This document shows, piece after piece, positions 17,141-25,990 of a stretch of DNA of 64,000 bases. Below the pieces are notes generated by a model. That model was not told the DNA's origin. It saw only the letters and a program-made list of their open reading frames with translations, and did no database searches. Source of the stretch: CALBPI01 sp038533155 (GTDB lineage: Bacteria; Pseudomonadota; Gammaproteobacteria; Steroidobacterales; Woeseiaceae); contig JBCAZH010000007.1 in the NCBI GenBank assembly GCA_038533155.1, positions 1-64,000 of the forward strand, given 5' to 3'. Numbering within the stretch: position 1 is the first letter of the stretch; each line of letters begins with the position of its first letter. Position numbers and translations under genes: made by a program.

Positions 17141-17650
17141 TTGACTCGCAGACTCGCCAACTTCGTTACTTTTTTGGTGTGTGCCGGAATGATGGCATTC
17201 GCTTTGTATTCTGAGCATGTGCTGGGACTTTATCCGTGCCCGTTGTGTATTTTTCAACGAATCGCGGTGATTGCTGTTGGCTTGATCGCGCTAGCGGCCG
17301 CACTGCACAACCCAGACGGGGGTGGGCGCTTTGCTTATGTGTTTCTGGCCGTCGTGGCGGGTGGGCTAGGTGTTGCTGTAGCTGGGCGCCATGTCTGGTT
17401 GCAAGGATTGCCTCCGGACCAAGTGCCTGCTTGCGGCGGTGCTTCGCTCGATTATCTGATGGAGACGCTGCCGCTAATGGATGCGTTACGCCAAGTGCTC
17501 ACCGCTTCCGGTGAGTGCGCCGAGGTGTCATGGCGTTTTCTGGGGCTGACAATGCCGATGTGGGTATTGATTTCCCTGACGGGATTGGTGCTCTGGGTGA
17601 TTGGCACGAACTGGCGGCTGCCAGCACAACGTCGTACGACCACGGCTTAG
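17141..17650 (+). CDS. dsbB: Disulfide bond formation protein B
   Basis: DsbB reoxidises periplasmic DsbA and passes electrons to ubiquinone. The 169 residues (E. coli 176) form four predicted membrane helices. The first periplasmic cysteine pair is PCPLC at residues 33-36, followed by the quinone-site arginine in IFQR. The second pair is CGG near 98 and ECAEV near 126. The likely start is TTG 17141; a later ATG pair would cut the first helix. No clear ribosome site is seen, so translation may depend on phoU 9 bp upstream. The stop overlaps that of convergent dapE by 4 bp (TTAG). Confidence 0.92.
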   Translation: MTRRLANFVTFLVCAGMMAFALYSEHVLGLYPCPLCIFQRIAVIAVGLIALAAALHNPDGGGRFAYVFLAVVAGGLGVAVAGRHVWLQGLPPDQVPACGGASLDYLMETLPLMDALRQVLTASGECAEVSWRFLGLTMPMWVLISLTGLVLWVIGTNWRLPAQRRTTTA

Positions 17651-18810
17651 CCGGAAGCGGCGTCTGCTCCAATCATTGTTCGCATGATTGTCTCGTAGAT
17701 GTCTGCGAGCGTCGCAACATCATCCATCCGGACATGCTCGTTCACCTTGTGAATGGATGCGTTGATTGGCCCAAGTTCCACGACATGTGTCCCGGTCGGT
17801 GCAATAAATCGACCATCGGACGTCCCCCCGCCCGTAGATAATTCGGGTCTTCGACCGGTATGCGTTGCAATGGCGTCGCTGACCGAATCTGTGAGATGCC
17901 CCGGTTGCGTGAGGAAGGGCTCTCCGGATAGGTGCCACTTCAGATCGTAGTCGAGGTCGTGCTGGCCCAACGTCTTTTCGACTTCGCGGCGAAGATCCTC
18001 GTGATGCCACTCCGTCGAATACCGAAAATTGAAGCGGCAGTACAAAGTTGCCGGCGTTACGTTCGGTGCGCCGACACCAGCCTCTAGCTGTACGACCTGA
18101 AACGTTGTGGGCGGGAAGTGGTCGTTGCCGTTGTCCAGCGGCATGTCATAGAGTGCTTTGAGCACAGGCGCGAAATCCTGAATCGGATTTCGTGCGAGCT
18201 CTTGGTAGGCAACGTGGCCTTGGATGCCCTTCACGGTCAGCATGCCGCTCAACGAACCGCGCCTTCCGATCCGGATGAGATCGCCGAGGGCCTCTTGACT
18301 GGAGGGTTCGCCGACAACGCACCAGTCGATTTTCTCGCCACGCGCTTCGAGGGTTTGCATGACCTTCAGAGTTCCGTCCCTCGCAGGCCCTTCCTCGTCG
18401 CTGGTCAGTAGAAGCGCTAGCGAACCGTCTGGTTTGGGTGTTTTGGCGAGAAAGCGCTCCGCGGCGACCACCATTGCCGCGAGGCTGGTTTTCATGTCCG
18501 CGGCGCCTCGGCCGAACAGCAGGTCATCGACTCGTGTGGGTTCGAACGGCGGCGTCTTCCATTGCGCGAGGTCGCCGGGCGGCACGACGTCGGTGTGGCC
18601 TGCGAAACAGAGAACCGGACCTTGCGTGCCGTGACGGGCCCATAAATTATCCGTTGGTGCGGCAGGGTCACCAAATCGCATGGATTCGCACGTGAAGCCT
18701 ACGTTCTCGAGGCGCTCGGCGAGTAGTTGCTGGCAGCCAGCATCATTTGGTGTAACGGACTCGCGAGCGATGAGCTGCTCGGTCAATTCGAGGGGGTTGG
18801 TATCGGTCAT
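17647..18810 (-). CDS. dapE: Succinyl-diaminopimelate desuccinylase
   Basis: DapE is the zinc-dependent M20-family enzyme that hydrolyses N-succinyl-LL-diaminopimelate to LL-DAP and succinate, for lysine and peptidoglycan. The 387 residues match the family (E. coli 375). Metal ligands are visible in FAGHTDVVPPGD, GRGAADMK and LLLTSDEEGPA, and late in the chain GGGTSDGRF marks the dimerisation/substrate region. The ATG at 18810 gives the usual start (NPLELTEQLIARESVTPND); an upstream in-frame ATG at 18891 is not supported. The other succinylase-branch genes dapC and dapD lie 5 kb away on the same strand, separated by the pst genes. Confidence 0.95.
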   Translation of the reverse strand: MTDTNPLELTEQLIARESVTPNDAGCQQLLAERLENVGFTCESMRFGDPAAPTDNLWARHGTQGPVLCFAGHTDVVPPGDLAQWKTPPFEPTRVDDLLFGRGAADMKTSLAAMVVAAERFLAKTPKPDGSLALLLTSDEEGPARDGTLKVMQTLEARGEKIDWCVVGEPSSQEALGDLIRIGRRGSLSGMLTVKGIQGHVAYQELARNPIQDFAPVLKALYDMPLDNGNDHFPPTTFQVVQLEAGVGAPNVTPATLYCRFNFRYSTEWHHEDLRREVEKTLGQHDLDYDLKWHLSGEPFLTQPGHLTDSVSDAIATHTGRRPELSTGGGTSDGRFIAPTGTHVVELGPINASIHKVNEHVRMDDVATLADIYETIMRTMIGADAASG

Positions 18811-18882
18811 GGCCGCAAGTTCGCATAAAAGTACTGTTGAGACAACGATTCTGCGCGTTCGGCTCGGAACGTGCGAAACCGT

Positions 18883-18900
18883 TTGAAACAATTTGGTAAC
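18883..18900 (+). promoter_or_regulatory. Candidate degenerate Pho box upstream of pstS
   Basis: TTGAAAC (18883-18889) and TGGTAAC (18894-18900) are 7-mers separated by AATT, the same 11-bp period as the phoB site and with similar AAC ends. The match to CTGTCAT or CTGTAAC is weak. It is supported mainly by its place 47 bp before the pstS start. Confidence 0.35.
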
Positions 18901-18946
18901 TTAGCAAGCTTATTGTGGCAGGTTGTTTTTTTGGGAGCGGTTTCTG

Positions 18947-19987
18947 GTGAAAGCCGTTTTGGCAGTTTTGGCGTTGTTACTGGTGGGTACACCACCAGTC
19001 CATGCTCAAGATGGTCGTGACTTCATCGAAATCGTGGGTTCGTCCACCGTGTTTCCGTTCTCCACCGTGGTTGCGGAGCGGTTCGGACGCCGATCCGATT
19101 TTCGCACCCCGACGGTTGAGGCGACTGGCTCGGGCGGTGGCTTCAAGCAGTTTTGTGGTGGAATCGGTGTCACTCACCCGGACATCATTAACGCATCAAG
19201 ACGAGTTAAAGCTTCGGAGCTGGCGCTTTGCGCTTCCAATGGGGTTAGGGATGTCGTTGAGGTAAAGGTTGGCTACGACGGTATCGTGCTTGCCAATGCG
19301 ACCGGCCAGCAGCCGTTTACGTTGACGCTCCGTCAAATTTGGCTGGCTTTGGCTGAGCAAGTTCCAGACCCCGATGGTACTGAGCACTTGGTTAAGAACC
19401 CCTATGTGTTTTGGTCGGATATCGCGCCCGAACTGCCTAGTGCTCGAATCGAGGTTTTTGGTCCTCCGCCGACATCCGGGACGCGTGACGCATTCGTTGA
19501 ACTGGCGATGGCAGGCGGCTGCATGAGTTTTGACTGGGTCGCTGCGATTGAGCGGGAAGACCCAGTTCGGTTCAAGTCGATCTGTCAGACCGTTCGCGAG
19601 GATGGTCAGTTTATCGAGGCGGGCGAGAACGATAATTTGATTGTTCAGAAGCTGAGAGCCAACCCAGCGGCCTTAGGTATTTTTGGTTTCAGTTTTTTGG
19701 ATCAGAACGCCTCAAATGTCCAGGGTGCGAGCGTCGGTGGGTTCGCGCCCACGTTTGACAACATAGCAGCGGGAAATTACCCAGTTTCTCGGCCCCTGTA
19801 CTTTTACGTCAAGCGCGCACATGTCGATGTCATTCCTGGTTTGCGCGAGTTTTTGGCTGAGTTCACGAGTCATCGTGCGTCTGGCGCAGATGGATATCTT
19901 GCCGATCGCGGCTTGGTGCCTTTGCCGATCAACGAACGGGCGGAAGTCCTAGCAAGCGTCTTAGCGCTCAGTCCCCTCCGCCTATGA
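18947..19987 (+). CDS. pstS: Phosphate ABC transporter substrate-binding protein PstS
   Basis: A periplasmic phosphate-binding protein of 346 residues with a signal peptide ending PPVHAQ. Phosphate-contact motifs are seen in order: VGSSTVFPF, TGSGGGFKQFCGG, NASRRVKASEL and PPPTSGTRDAF. It belongs to the larger PstS type found with long PstC/PstA permeases rather than to the E. coli type. I chose the GTG at 18947 because GGGAG lies about 10 nt upstream and it begins the signal peptide; a TTG at 18923 is in frame. It heads pstS-pstC-pstA-pstB and is probably PhoB-activated. Confidence 0.93.
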   Translation: MKAVLAVLALLLVGTPPVHAQDGRDFIEIVGSSTVFPFSTVVAERFGRRSDFRTPTVEATGSGGGFKQFCGGIGVTHPDIINASRRVKASELALCASNGVRDVVEVKVGYDGIVLANATGQQPFTLTLRQIWLALAEQVPDPDGTEHLVKNPYVFWSDIAPELPSARIEVFGPPPTSGTRDAFVELAMAGGCMSFDWVAAIEREDPVRFKSICQTVREDGQFIEAGENDNLIVQKLRANPAALGIFGFSFLDQNASNVQGASVGGFAPTFDNIAAGNYPVSRPLYFYVKRAHVDVIPGLREFLAEFTSHRASGADGYLADRGLVPLPINERAEVLASVLALSPLRL

Positions 19988-20021
19988 ACCAAAGCACCGC
20001 ACTGTTTCGCGTTGGGCGGCG

Positions 20022-21395
20022 ATGCAACCGTTAACGATCCTCATAATTGCGGTGTTGTGCGGCAACGCGATGTATTTCGTCGCGAGTCGTCGGGCTATTG
20101 CAATGGTCGACCACCGGAAGTCTTTGCGAGCCCTGCCAGGGCATTACGGCGCGTACTCGTTGCTGTGGGTAGTCGTTCCGGTACTCGCTTTGCTCTTGGT
20201 GTGGTCTATGCTCTCGAGCCGCGTCATCGACATGCAGATGCAGCGAGATTTGCCAGACGCGGTTGTGGCGCAAGCCGCTGGAAACGTGAGTCTGGCTTTG
20301 AATGAGATCCGCAACGTTGCTACGGGCGTTGTCGTGAGCCAGGACCCAGAAATCGTCGCACTTGCCAGTCGATTCAACGAGTTGAAAGAGGCGAGTCGAA
20401 ATATTGCTTCCGGCTTCGCGTTGGCTTTGATCCTGGCCGGCGCAGCGTTCAGTTTGTGGAGAACAGAGCCGAGATTCACGGCCCGACACAGCGTCGAGCG
20501 GTTTATTCGCGCGTTGCTGTTTCTCGCGTCGACGATCGCCGTACTGACCACGGTTGGAATTGTCGCATCGGTCTTGATCGAGGCGATACGGTTTTTCGAT
20601 GCAGTGCCGATGACCGAGTTTCTGTTCGGACTTGAATGGAGTCCGCAAACCGCCATTCGTGCGGACCAGGTAGGTGGTTCGGGGAGCTTCGGTGCGGTGC
20701 CGCTGTTCGCTGGCACATTATTGATCACCGCCATTGCTATGCTGATCGCGACTCCGGTCGGTCTAATGACCGCGATTTATCTCAATGAATATGCGCCGGA
20801 GTCATTTCGGACTGTAGCCAAACCATTGTTGGAGGTGTTGGCAGGTATCCCCACGGTGGTGTACGGATTTTTCGCGGCGTTAACCGTCGCACCACTGCTG
20901 CGTGATTTCGGTAACGCTATTGGATTGTCGGTGGCCTCAGAGAGTGCCCTCGCGGCGGGGCTAGTTATGGGCATTATGATAATCCCTCTGATTTCGTCAT
21001 TGTCCGATGACGCGTTGACCGCGGTTCCCAGGACGATGAAGGACGGGTCTTTGGCATTAGGTGCCACTCGGTCGGAGACCATCAAACAAGTGTTGTTACC
21101 CGCTGCGTTACCGGGAATTGTCGGTGGTACGCTGCTTGCGATATCGCGTGCGATCGGGGAGACCATGATCGTCGTGATGGCGGCCGGGTTGTCTGCGAAC
21201 CTAACTGCGAATCCGTTCGAGGCGGTCACGACTGTGACCGTGCAGATCGTAACGCTGCTCGTCGGTGACCAAGAATTCGATAGTGCGAAGACTCTGGCTG
21301 CGTTCGCGCTCGGGTTGCTCCTTTTTGTGGTCACGCTTGGCCTGAACGCGCTCGGTTTGCGTGTCGTTCGTAAGTACCGTGAGCAGTACGAGTAG
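20022..21395 (+). CDS. pstC: Phosphate ABC transporter permease PstC
   Basis: A 457-residue inner-membrane permease, about 140 residues longer than E. coli PstC (319). The extra N-terminal part holds two membrane segments and a soluble stretch (residues about 70-130) before the six-helix core. The core includes FFAALTVAPLLRD and the cytoplasmic EAA loop around DALTAVPRTMKDGSLALGATRSE, with the G of the EAA motif in LGAT. It lies 34 bp after pstS and 9 bp before pstA. Confidence 0.93.
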   Translation: MQPLTILIIAVLCGNAMYFVASRRAIAMVDHRKSLRALPGHYGAYSLLWVVVPVLALLLVWSMLSSRVIDMQMQRDLPDAVVAQAAGNVSLALNEIRNVATGVVVSQDPEIVALASRFNELKEASRNIASGFALALILAGAAFSLWRTEPRFTARHSVERFIRALLFLASTIAVLTTVGIVASVLIEAIRFFDAVPMTEFLFGLEWSPQTAIRADQVGGSGSFGAVPLFAGTLLITAIAMLIATPVGLMTAIYLNEYAPESFRTVAKPLLEVLAGIPTVVYGFFAALTVAPLLRDFGNAIGLSVASESALAAGLVMGIMIIPLISSLSDDALTAVPRTMKDGSLALGATRSETIKQVLLPAALPGIVGGTLLAISRAIGETMIVVMAAGLSANLTANPFEAVTTVTVQIVTLLVGDQEFDSAKTLAAFALGLLLFVVTLGLNALGLRVVRKYREQYE

Positions 21396-21404
21396 GGTGG
21401 CGCG

Positions 21405-22685
21405 ATGAGTACGACAGCGCAAAATGCCGTGGATTTGTCTCTGAAGCGCCGTTACGCGCGTGAGCGGCGGTTTCGTGCGTATGGTTTCGCGGCGGTGATG
21501 GTCGGTATTGTATTTCTTGTCGCATTCTTCGCCACAGTCATTAAGAACGGCGTCAGTGCGTTTCAACAGACTGAACTTGTTCTTCCAGTTTCTATAAGCG
21601 CCGCCGACGTCGACCCGAAAGGTGACCGTAGCCGCGAGTCGCTTGCGTCGGGCGACTATGAAATCGTGATTCGAGATGCGCTGTCACGCTTGTTCATCGA
21701 TGTGCGCAGTCGACAAGATAGACGTGCGGTGAGCGCACTTGCCAGTTTTGAATCGAGCTTTGCGCTGCGCGAGGCGGTGTTGGCCGACCCAACGCTCGTT
21801 GGCACGCAGATTGAGCTGAGAGTGCCGGCCAGCGCCGACATCGACATGCTGATGAAGGGCAACATCGACCGGAGTGTTGATGAGGTACAGAGAACGGTCA
21901 GCGATCGACAGATCGCGTGGGTGGATGAGCTCAAGCAGCTGAACCGAATCTATCTGAGGTTCAATGCCGCGTTTTTTAGCAACGGTGATTCACGTGACCC
22001 CGAACTCGCCGGCATTCGCGGCGCGGTTATGGGTTCGTTTTACATGCTGCTCGTCACAGTCGCGTTTGCTTTCCCAGTCGGCGTGGCGGCGGCTGTCTAT
22101 CTTGAGGAATTTGCTCCTCGCAATCGCTGGACGGATCTCATCGAAGTTAATATCAATAACCTCGCCGCGGTGCCTTCGATCGTCTATGGGTTGCTCGGCC
22201 TCGCGGTGTTTATCAATTGGATGTCGCTGCCTCGGTCTGCCCCGGTCGTCGGTGGTTTGGTTCTCGCGCTGATCACGTTACCGGTGGTGATCATTGCCGC
22301 TAGAGCTGCGATCAAGGCGGTTCCACCCTCGATTCGTGATGCGGCGCTCGCGGTTGGTGCATCGCAAGTCCAAACAGTGTTTCAACATGTGGTCCCGTTA
22401 GCGCTGCCCGGGATTCTCACGGGGACGATCATCGGTATGGCGCGAGCACTAGGTGAGACCGCGCCGCTATTGATGATCGGGATGGTCGCGTTTATCGTGG
22501 ATGTGCCTAACGGACCCCTTGAGCCGGCTACCGCGTTGCCTGTGCAGGTATACCTTTGGGCCGACAGCCCAGAGCGTGCGTTTGTAGAGCGAACGTCGGC
22601 AGCGATTATCGTGTTACTCGGCTTCTTGCTGTTGATGAATTTGGCGGCTGTACTATTGCGGCGCCGTTTTGAGCGCACTTGGTAA
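21405..22685 (+). CDS. pstA: Phosphate ABC transporter permease PstA
   Basis: A 426-residue permease, about 130 residues longer than E. coli PstA. The first membrane segment (residues 24-45) is followed by a soluble, probably periplasmic insert of about 140 residues before the transport core. The core contains VAAAVYLEEFAPRNRW and the EAA loop AVPPSIRDAALAVGASQVQTV. The insert is rich in charged residues and has no recognised fold. It pairs with PstC, which is extended in the same way. Confidence 0.93.
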   Translation: MSTTAQNAVDLSLKRRYARERRFRAYGFAAVMVGIVFLVAFFATVIKNGVSAFQQTELVLPVSISAADVDPKGDRSRESLASGDYEIVIRDALSRLFIDVRSRQDRRAVSALASFESSFALREAVLADPTLVGTQIELRVPASADIDMLMKGNIDRSVDEVQRTVSDRQIAWVDELKQLNRIYLRFNAAFFSNGDSRDPELAGIRGAVMGSFYMLLVTVAFAFPVGVAAAVYLEEFAPRNRWTDLIEVNINNLAAVPSIVYGLLGLAVFINWMSLPRSAPVVGGLVLALITLPVVIIAARAAIKAVPPSIRDAALAVGASQVQTVFQHVVPLALPGILTGTIIGMARALGETAPLLMIGMVAFIVDVPNGPLEPATALPVQVYLWADSPERAFVERTSAAIIVLLGFLLLMNLAAVLLRRRFERTW

Positions 22686-22732
22686 CCCCGAACTTTCGGA
22701 AGAGATGATAGGTTTCTGGGTTCTAGGCGAAT

Positions 22733-23617
22733 ATGGCGGGGGAATTGACGATCGACGAGTCGTATGACGATAAGGCTGAACAGGATCTTCCTGAATCCGA
22801 CCTCCTGAAAGCCCGTGGAACGCTTCCGGCGACAGACACAGTCGGTAGTCCTTTTGTTGTGGACCCCTATTTCCAGGCCCATAACCTGAATGTGTTTTAC
22901 GGCGAGACTCAAGCGATCAAGAATGTCAGTCTCGAGATTGCACGCAATGAGGTGGTCGCGCTGATCGGCCCCTCGGGTTGCGGGAAATCCACGTTCTTGC
23001 GTTGTCTTAATCGTATGAACGACACGATCGAAAACGCTCGCGTTGAAGGCACGATCAAGCTAGATAAGCAGGATATTTATGACCGTGCGATGGATGTTGT
23101 TGCGTTGCGAGCGCGCGTGGGTATGGTGTTTCAGAAGCCCAACCCGTTCCCAAAGTCCATCTACGATAACGTTGCTTACGGCCCGCGCTTACACGGGCTG
23201 GCGCGAAATCGCGCCGAACTTGATGAAATTGTTCATACAAGTTTGGAAAGAGCAGGTCTTCTTTCGGAAGTCAGAGACCGATTACACGATACGGGTACCA
23301 GTTTGTCTGGCGGCCAGCAGCAGAGACTTTGCATCGCTCGCACCATCGCAGTCAGTCCAGAGGTCATTCTGATGGACGAACCTTGCTCTGCACTCGATCC
23401 GATTGCGACGGCAAAAATCGAGGACTTGATCGACGAGCTTCGTGAGAACTACGCGATCGTAATCGTGACCCATTCGATGCAACAAGCCGCTCGCGTTTCC
23501 CAGCGTACCGCCTACTTCCACCTGGGCGAGCTCGTTGAGGTCGACGAAACTGATCGGGTATTTACCAATCCGCAGCACCGACTGACCGAAGACTACATTA
23601 CGGGTCGATTCGGTTAG
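22733..23617 (+). CDS. pstB: Phosphate ABC transporter ATP-binding protein PstB
   Basis: The 294-residue ATPase powers PstSCA. Walker A is GPSGCGKST, the Q-loop VGMVFQKPNPFP, the signature LSGGQQQR, Walker B VILMDEPCSALDP and the H-loop IVTHSM. An acidic N-terminal extension of about 47 residues precedes the usual start (NLNVFYGETQAIKN); no internal ATG offers a shorter start and AGG lies 6 nt before the ATG at 22733. The extension may contact the extended permeases, but that is a guess. phoU does not follow; the next gene is convergent yffB, 18 bp away. Confidence 0.96.
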   Translation: MAGELTIDESYDDKAEQDLPESDLLKARGTLPATDTVGSPFVVDPYFQAHNLNVFYGETQAIKNVSLEIARNEVVALIGPSGCGKSTFLRCLNRMNDTIENARVEGTIKLDKQDIYDRAMDVVALRARVGMVFQKPNPFPKSIYDNVAYGPRLHGLARNRAELDEIVHTSLERAGLLSEVRDRLHDTGTSLSGGQQQRLCIARTIAVSPEVILMDEPCSALDPIATAKIEDLIDELRENYAIVIVTHSMQQAARVSQRTAYFHLGELVEVDETDRVFTNPQHRLTEDYITGRFG

Positions 23618-23635
23618 CGGATCTGCGCTCACCGC

Positions 23636-23983
23636 CTAAATCAGCACGGATGCCCAAGCTTTTTGATCGAAACCTGAGAGTGTGGGACCGGCGCCAACCA
23701 AAACAGGCCGTTTGATCAGCGTTGGATTCGCGCCGAGCGTTTCCGCCGCTTGTGTGCTATCGAGCTGCTCGCGGGTAGTCTCATCGAGGTTGCGCCAAGT
23801 CGTTGATCGACGGTTGATCAACGCATCGGGCCCGACGTCGGCGAGCCAACCAGTAATCGTCGCGACTTCAGGCGTGTTGTCGCGAATGTCGACAAACTCG
23901 AAGGGTATATCCTCAGCCTCGAGCCATTTCATAGCTTTCTTGCACGTATCGCAATTCTTCAACCCGTACAGTTGCAACCTCAT
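23636..23983 (-). CDS. yffB: ArsC/Spx-family protein YffB
   Basis: A 115-residue thioredoxin-fold protein of the ArsC/Spx superfamily. The N-terminal LYGLKNCDTCKKAMKWL carries a CxxC pair where E. coli YffB has a single cysteine. INRRSTTWRNLDE and NPTLIKRPVL are the other family blocks. Real arsenate reductase activity is unlikely for this branch, whose E. coli member binds glutathione. The ATG overlaps the dapD stop as ATGA. The dapC-dapD-yffB string is a common gammaproteobacterial operon. Confidence 0.9.
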   Translation of the reverse strand: MRLQLYGLKNCDTCKKAMKWLEAEDIPFEFVDIRDNTPEVATITGWLADVGPDALINRRSTTWRNLDETTREQLDSTQAAETLGANPTLIKRPVLVGAGPTLSGFDQKAWASVLI

Positions 23984-24798
23984 TGTCCGGCTTCCCTCAG
24001 CAATTCATTCAATCCGGTTTTTGCACGCGTTTTCGCGTCGACTCGCTTCACAATAATTGCTGCGTACAACGAGTAGCTACCATCTTTGGAAGGGAGATTG
24101 CCAGGAACGACGACGCTGCCCGCTGGCACACGACCGTACGTGATTGCGCCCGTCTCGCGGTCGAAGATCCGCGTACTCTGGCCGATGTAAACCCCCATTG
24201 AGATCACGCTGCCTGTCTCCACGATGACGCCTTCAACAATCTCCGATCTCGCACCGATGAAACAATCGTCCTCGATAATCGTGGGACTGGCCTGGATCGG
24301 TTCCAACACGCCGCCGATACCCACGCCGCCCGACAAATGTACGTTTTTGCCGATCTGCGCACAGCTGCCAACTGTTGCCCAGGTATCGACCATCGTCCCG
24401 GAATCGATGTAAGCACCAATATTCGTATACGAGGGCATCAGCACAACGTCACGTGCTACGAAGGCGCCTTGCCGGACCTGCGCATCCGGCACAACTCGAA
24501 CGCCGTCTCGTGTGAAATCGTCGTGATCATAGTTGGCGTATTTGAGCGGTACCTTGTCAAAATATCGATTGGGTACTGCGTCAATGACCGCGTTTTCGCG
24601 AAGTCGAAACGACAGAAGCACGGCCTTCTTAAGCCACTCATGGACGACCCAGCCCGACTTCCCGGGCTCAGCTACTCGTGCAGTGCCACTGTCGAGTTGG
24701 TCGATGGCTTCGTTGACTGCTTTTACGACGTTTTCATCCGAAGCGTTCAGCGAAGTCCGGCGTTCCCAGGCCTCGTTGATCGTATTTTCAAGTTGCAT
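23980..24798 (-). CDS. dapD: Tetrahydrodipicolinate N-succinyltransferase
   Basis: DapD transfers succinyl from succinyl-CoA to tetrahydrodipicolinate, opening the succinylase branch of lysine/DAP synthesis. The 272 residues match E. coli (274). An N-terminal helical domain is followed by left-handed hexapeptide repeats (residues about 105-230), with MPSYTNIGAYIDSGTMVDTWATVGSCAQIG typical of the family in several adjoining pieces, and a C-terminal catalytic tip. The ATG at 24798 is chosen because GAGG lies 8 nt upstream. It lies 7 bp after dapC. Confidence 0.96.
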   Translation of the reverse strand: MQLENTINEAWERRTSLNASDENVVKAVNEAIDQLDSGTARVAEPGKSGWVVHEWLKKAVLLSFRLRENAVIDAVPNRYFDKVPLKYANYDHDDFTRDGVRVVPDAQVRQGAFVARDVVLMPSYTNIGAYIDSGTMVDTWATVGSCAQIGKNVHLSGGVGIGGVLEPIQASPTIIEDDCFIGARSEIVEGVIVETGSVISMGVYIGQSTRIFDRETGAITYGRVPAGSVVVPGNLPSKDGSYSLYAAIIVKRVDAKTRAKTGLNELLREAGQ

Positions 24799-24805
24799 AG
24801 TGTCC

Positions 24806-25990
24806 TCAAGGGCAAGCGGGGTAGTGCCTGCAGAAATCGGCGATCCGCTGCAGAGCTTGGGTGGTTTGCTCAAGTTCTGCAACCAGTGACAGGCGTATTC
24901 TGCCTGCCCCGGGATTAATGCCATGCACATCCCGACCAAAATACTGTCCCGGTACGGCGGTCACATGGGTTTGCTCAAACAAAGCCCTACAAAACGCTGT
25001 GTCGTCGCCAGGTATCTTCGGCCATAGATAGAACGCCGCGTCGGGCGTAGTCACATTGAGTTCGTTGGCCAAGATGGATTGTGCCGCGGCGAATTTTTCA
25101 TTGTACGCATCGCGGTTGGCGGCAACGTGATCGTCATCGGACCACGCAACGGTGCTCGCTATCTGGCTGGCAACCGGCAATGAGCAGCCGTGGTAGGTGC
25201 GATACTGCGCGAATTGACGAATCAGCTCGGCGTCTCCGGCAACAAATCCGGATCTGAGCCCCGGCAAATTGGACCGCTTAGACAGGCTGTGGAATGCCAG
25301 CGTGTTACGGAAGTCGGGTTCAGCCGCATTCAGGATCGAATGCGGTGGCTGATCTCGGTAGATATCGATGTAACACTCGTCGACCACAAGCACAAAGTCA
25401 TTTTCGACGGCCAGATGCCACAGTTCTTTTAGGTACTCCAGTGAGGCCACGCTACCCGCTGGGTTCACCGGCGAGCACAAATAGAACACCCGCATCCGAG
25501 CGAGGATCTCCGGCGTTAGTTGCGATAGATCTGGCAAATAACCGTGAGACTCAGGCGCGTTTAGGTACACCGGCTCCGCGCCTGCCATGAGCGCTGCACC
25601 TTCATAAATTTGGTAGAAGGGATTTGGCATTGCTACCACCGCTCGGTCAGCTGGATCGATCAGCGCTTGGGCGATAGCAAACAATCCTTCGCGTGTACCG
25701 TTGACAGGGTGCAGCATTCGTTCCGGATCCAAAGCAACGCCGAATCGGCGAGACACCCAGTGACTGCACGCCTCGCGCAAAGAATCCGAACCTCGAATAG
25801 AAGGGTACTTGCCAGCGGATTCGGTGAATGCGGTGAGATGCGCATCCAACGCTGCCTGGAAAGGTGCGTGACGCGGCTCTCCGATCGACAACGGAATCGG
25901 CGTCAAATGGCTCGGCGCTTGCACTTGTCCGAGCAACTGTGAAAGCCGCTCGAACGGGTAGGGTTGTAGATGCTCAAAACCGGGATTCAT
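24806..25990 (-). CDS. dapC: Succinyldiaminopimelate transaminase
   Basis: A 394-residue class I aminotransferase that makes N-succinyl-LL-DAP from the 2-amino-6-keto acid with glutamate. Residues seen include the PLP-phosphate site around NGTREGLFAIAQAL, the asparagine in CSPVNPAGS, the ring-contact aspartate in VVDECYIDIY and the Schiff-base lysine in SLSKRSNLPGLRSGF. DapC rather than another aminotransferase is called from its place between glnD and dapD, with a 4-bp ATGA overlap with glnD. Confidence 0.93.
   Translation of the reverse strand: MNPGFEHLQPYPFERLSQLLGQVQAPSHLTPIPLSIGEPRHAPFQAALDAHLTAFTESAGKYPSIRGSDSLREACSHWVSRRFGVALDPERMLHPVNGTREGLFAIAQALIDPADRAVVAMPNPFYQIYEGAALMAGAEPVYLNAPESHGYLPDLSQLTPEILARMRVFYLCSPVNPAGSVASLEYLKELWHLAVENDFVLVVDECYIDIYRDQPPHSILNAAEPDFRNTLAFHSLSKRSNLPGLRSGFVAGDAELIRQFAQYRTYHGCSLPVASQIASTVAWSDDDHVAANRDAYNEKFAAAQSILANELNVTTPDAAFYLWPKIPGDDTAFCRALFEQTHVTAVPGQYFGRDVHGINPGAGRIRLSLVAELEQTTQALQRIADFCRHYPACP

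Noticed and set aside
23618..23635. Short TTAGCGG / CCGCCTAA near-palindrome between pstB and yffB as a bidirectional terminator
   Set aside because: The stem is imperfect and short and no T tract is present on either strand.
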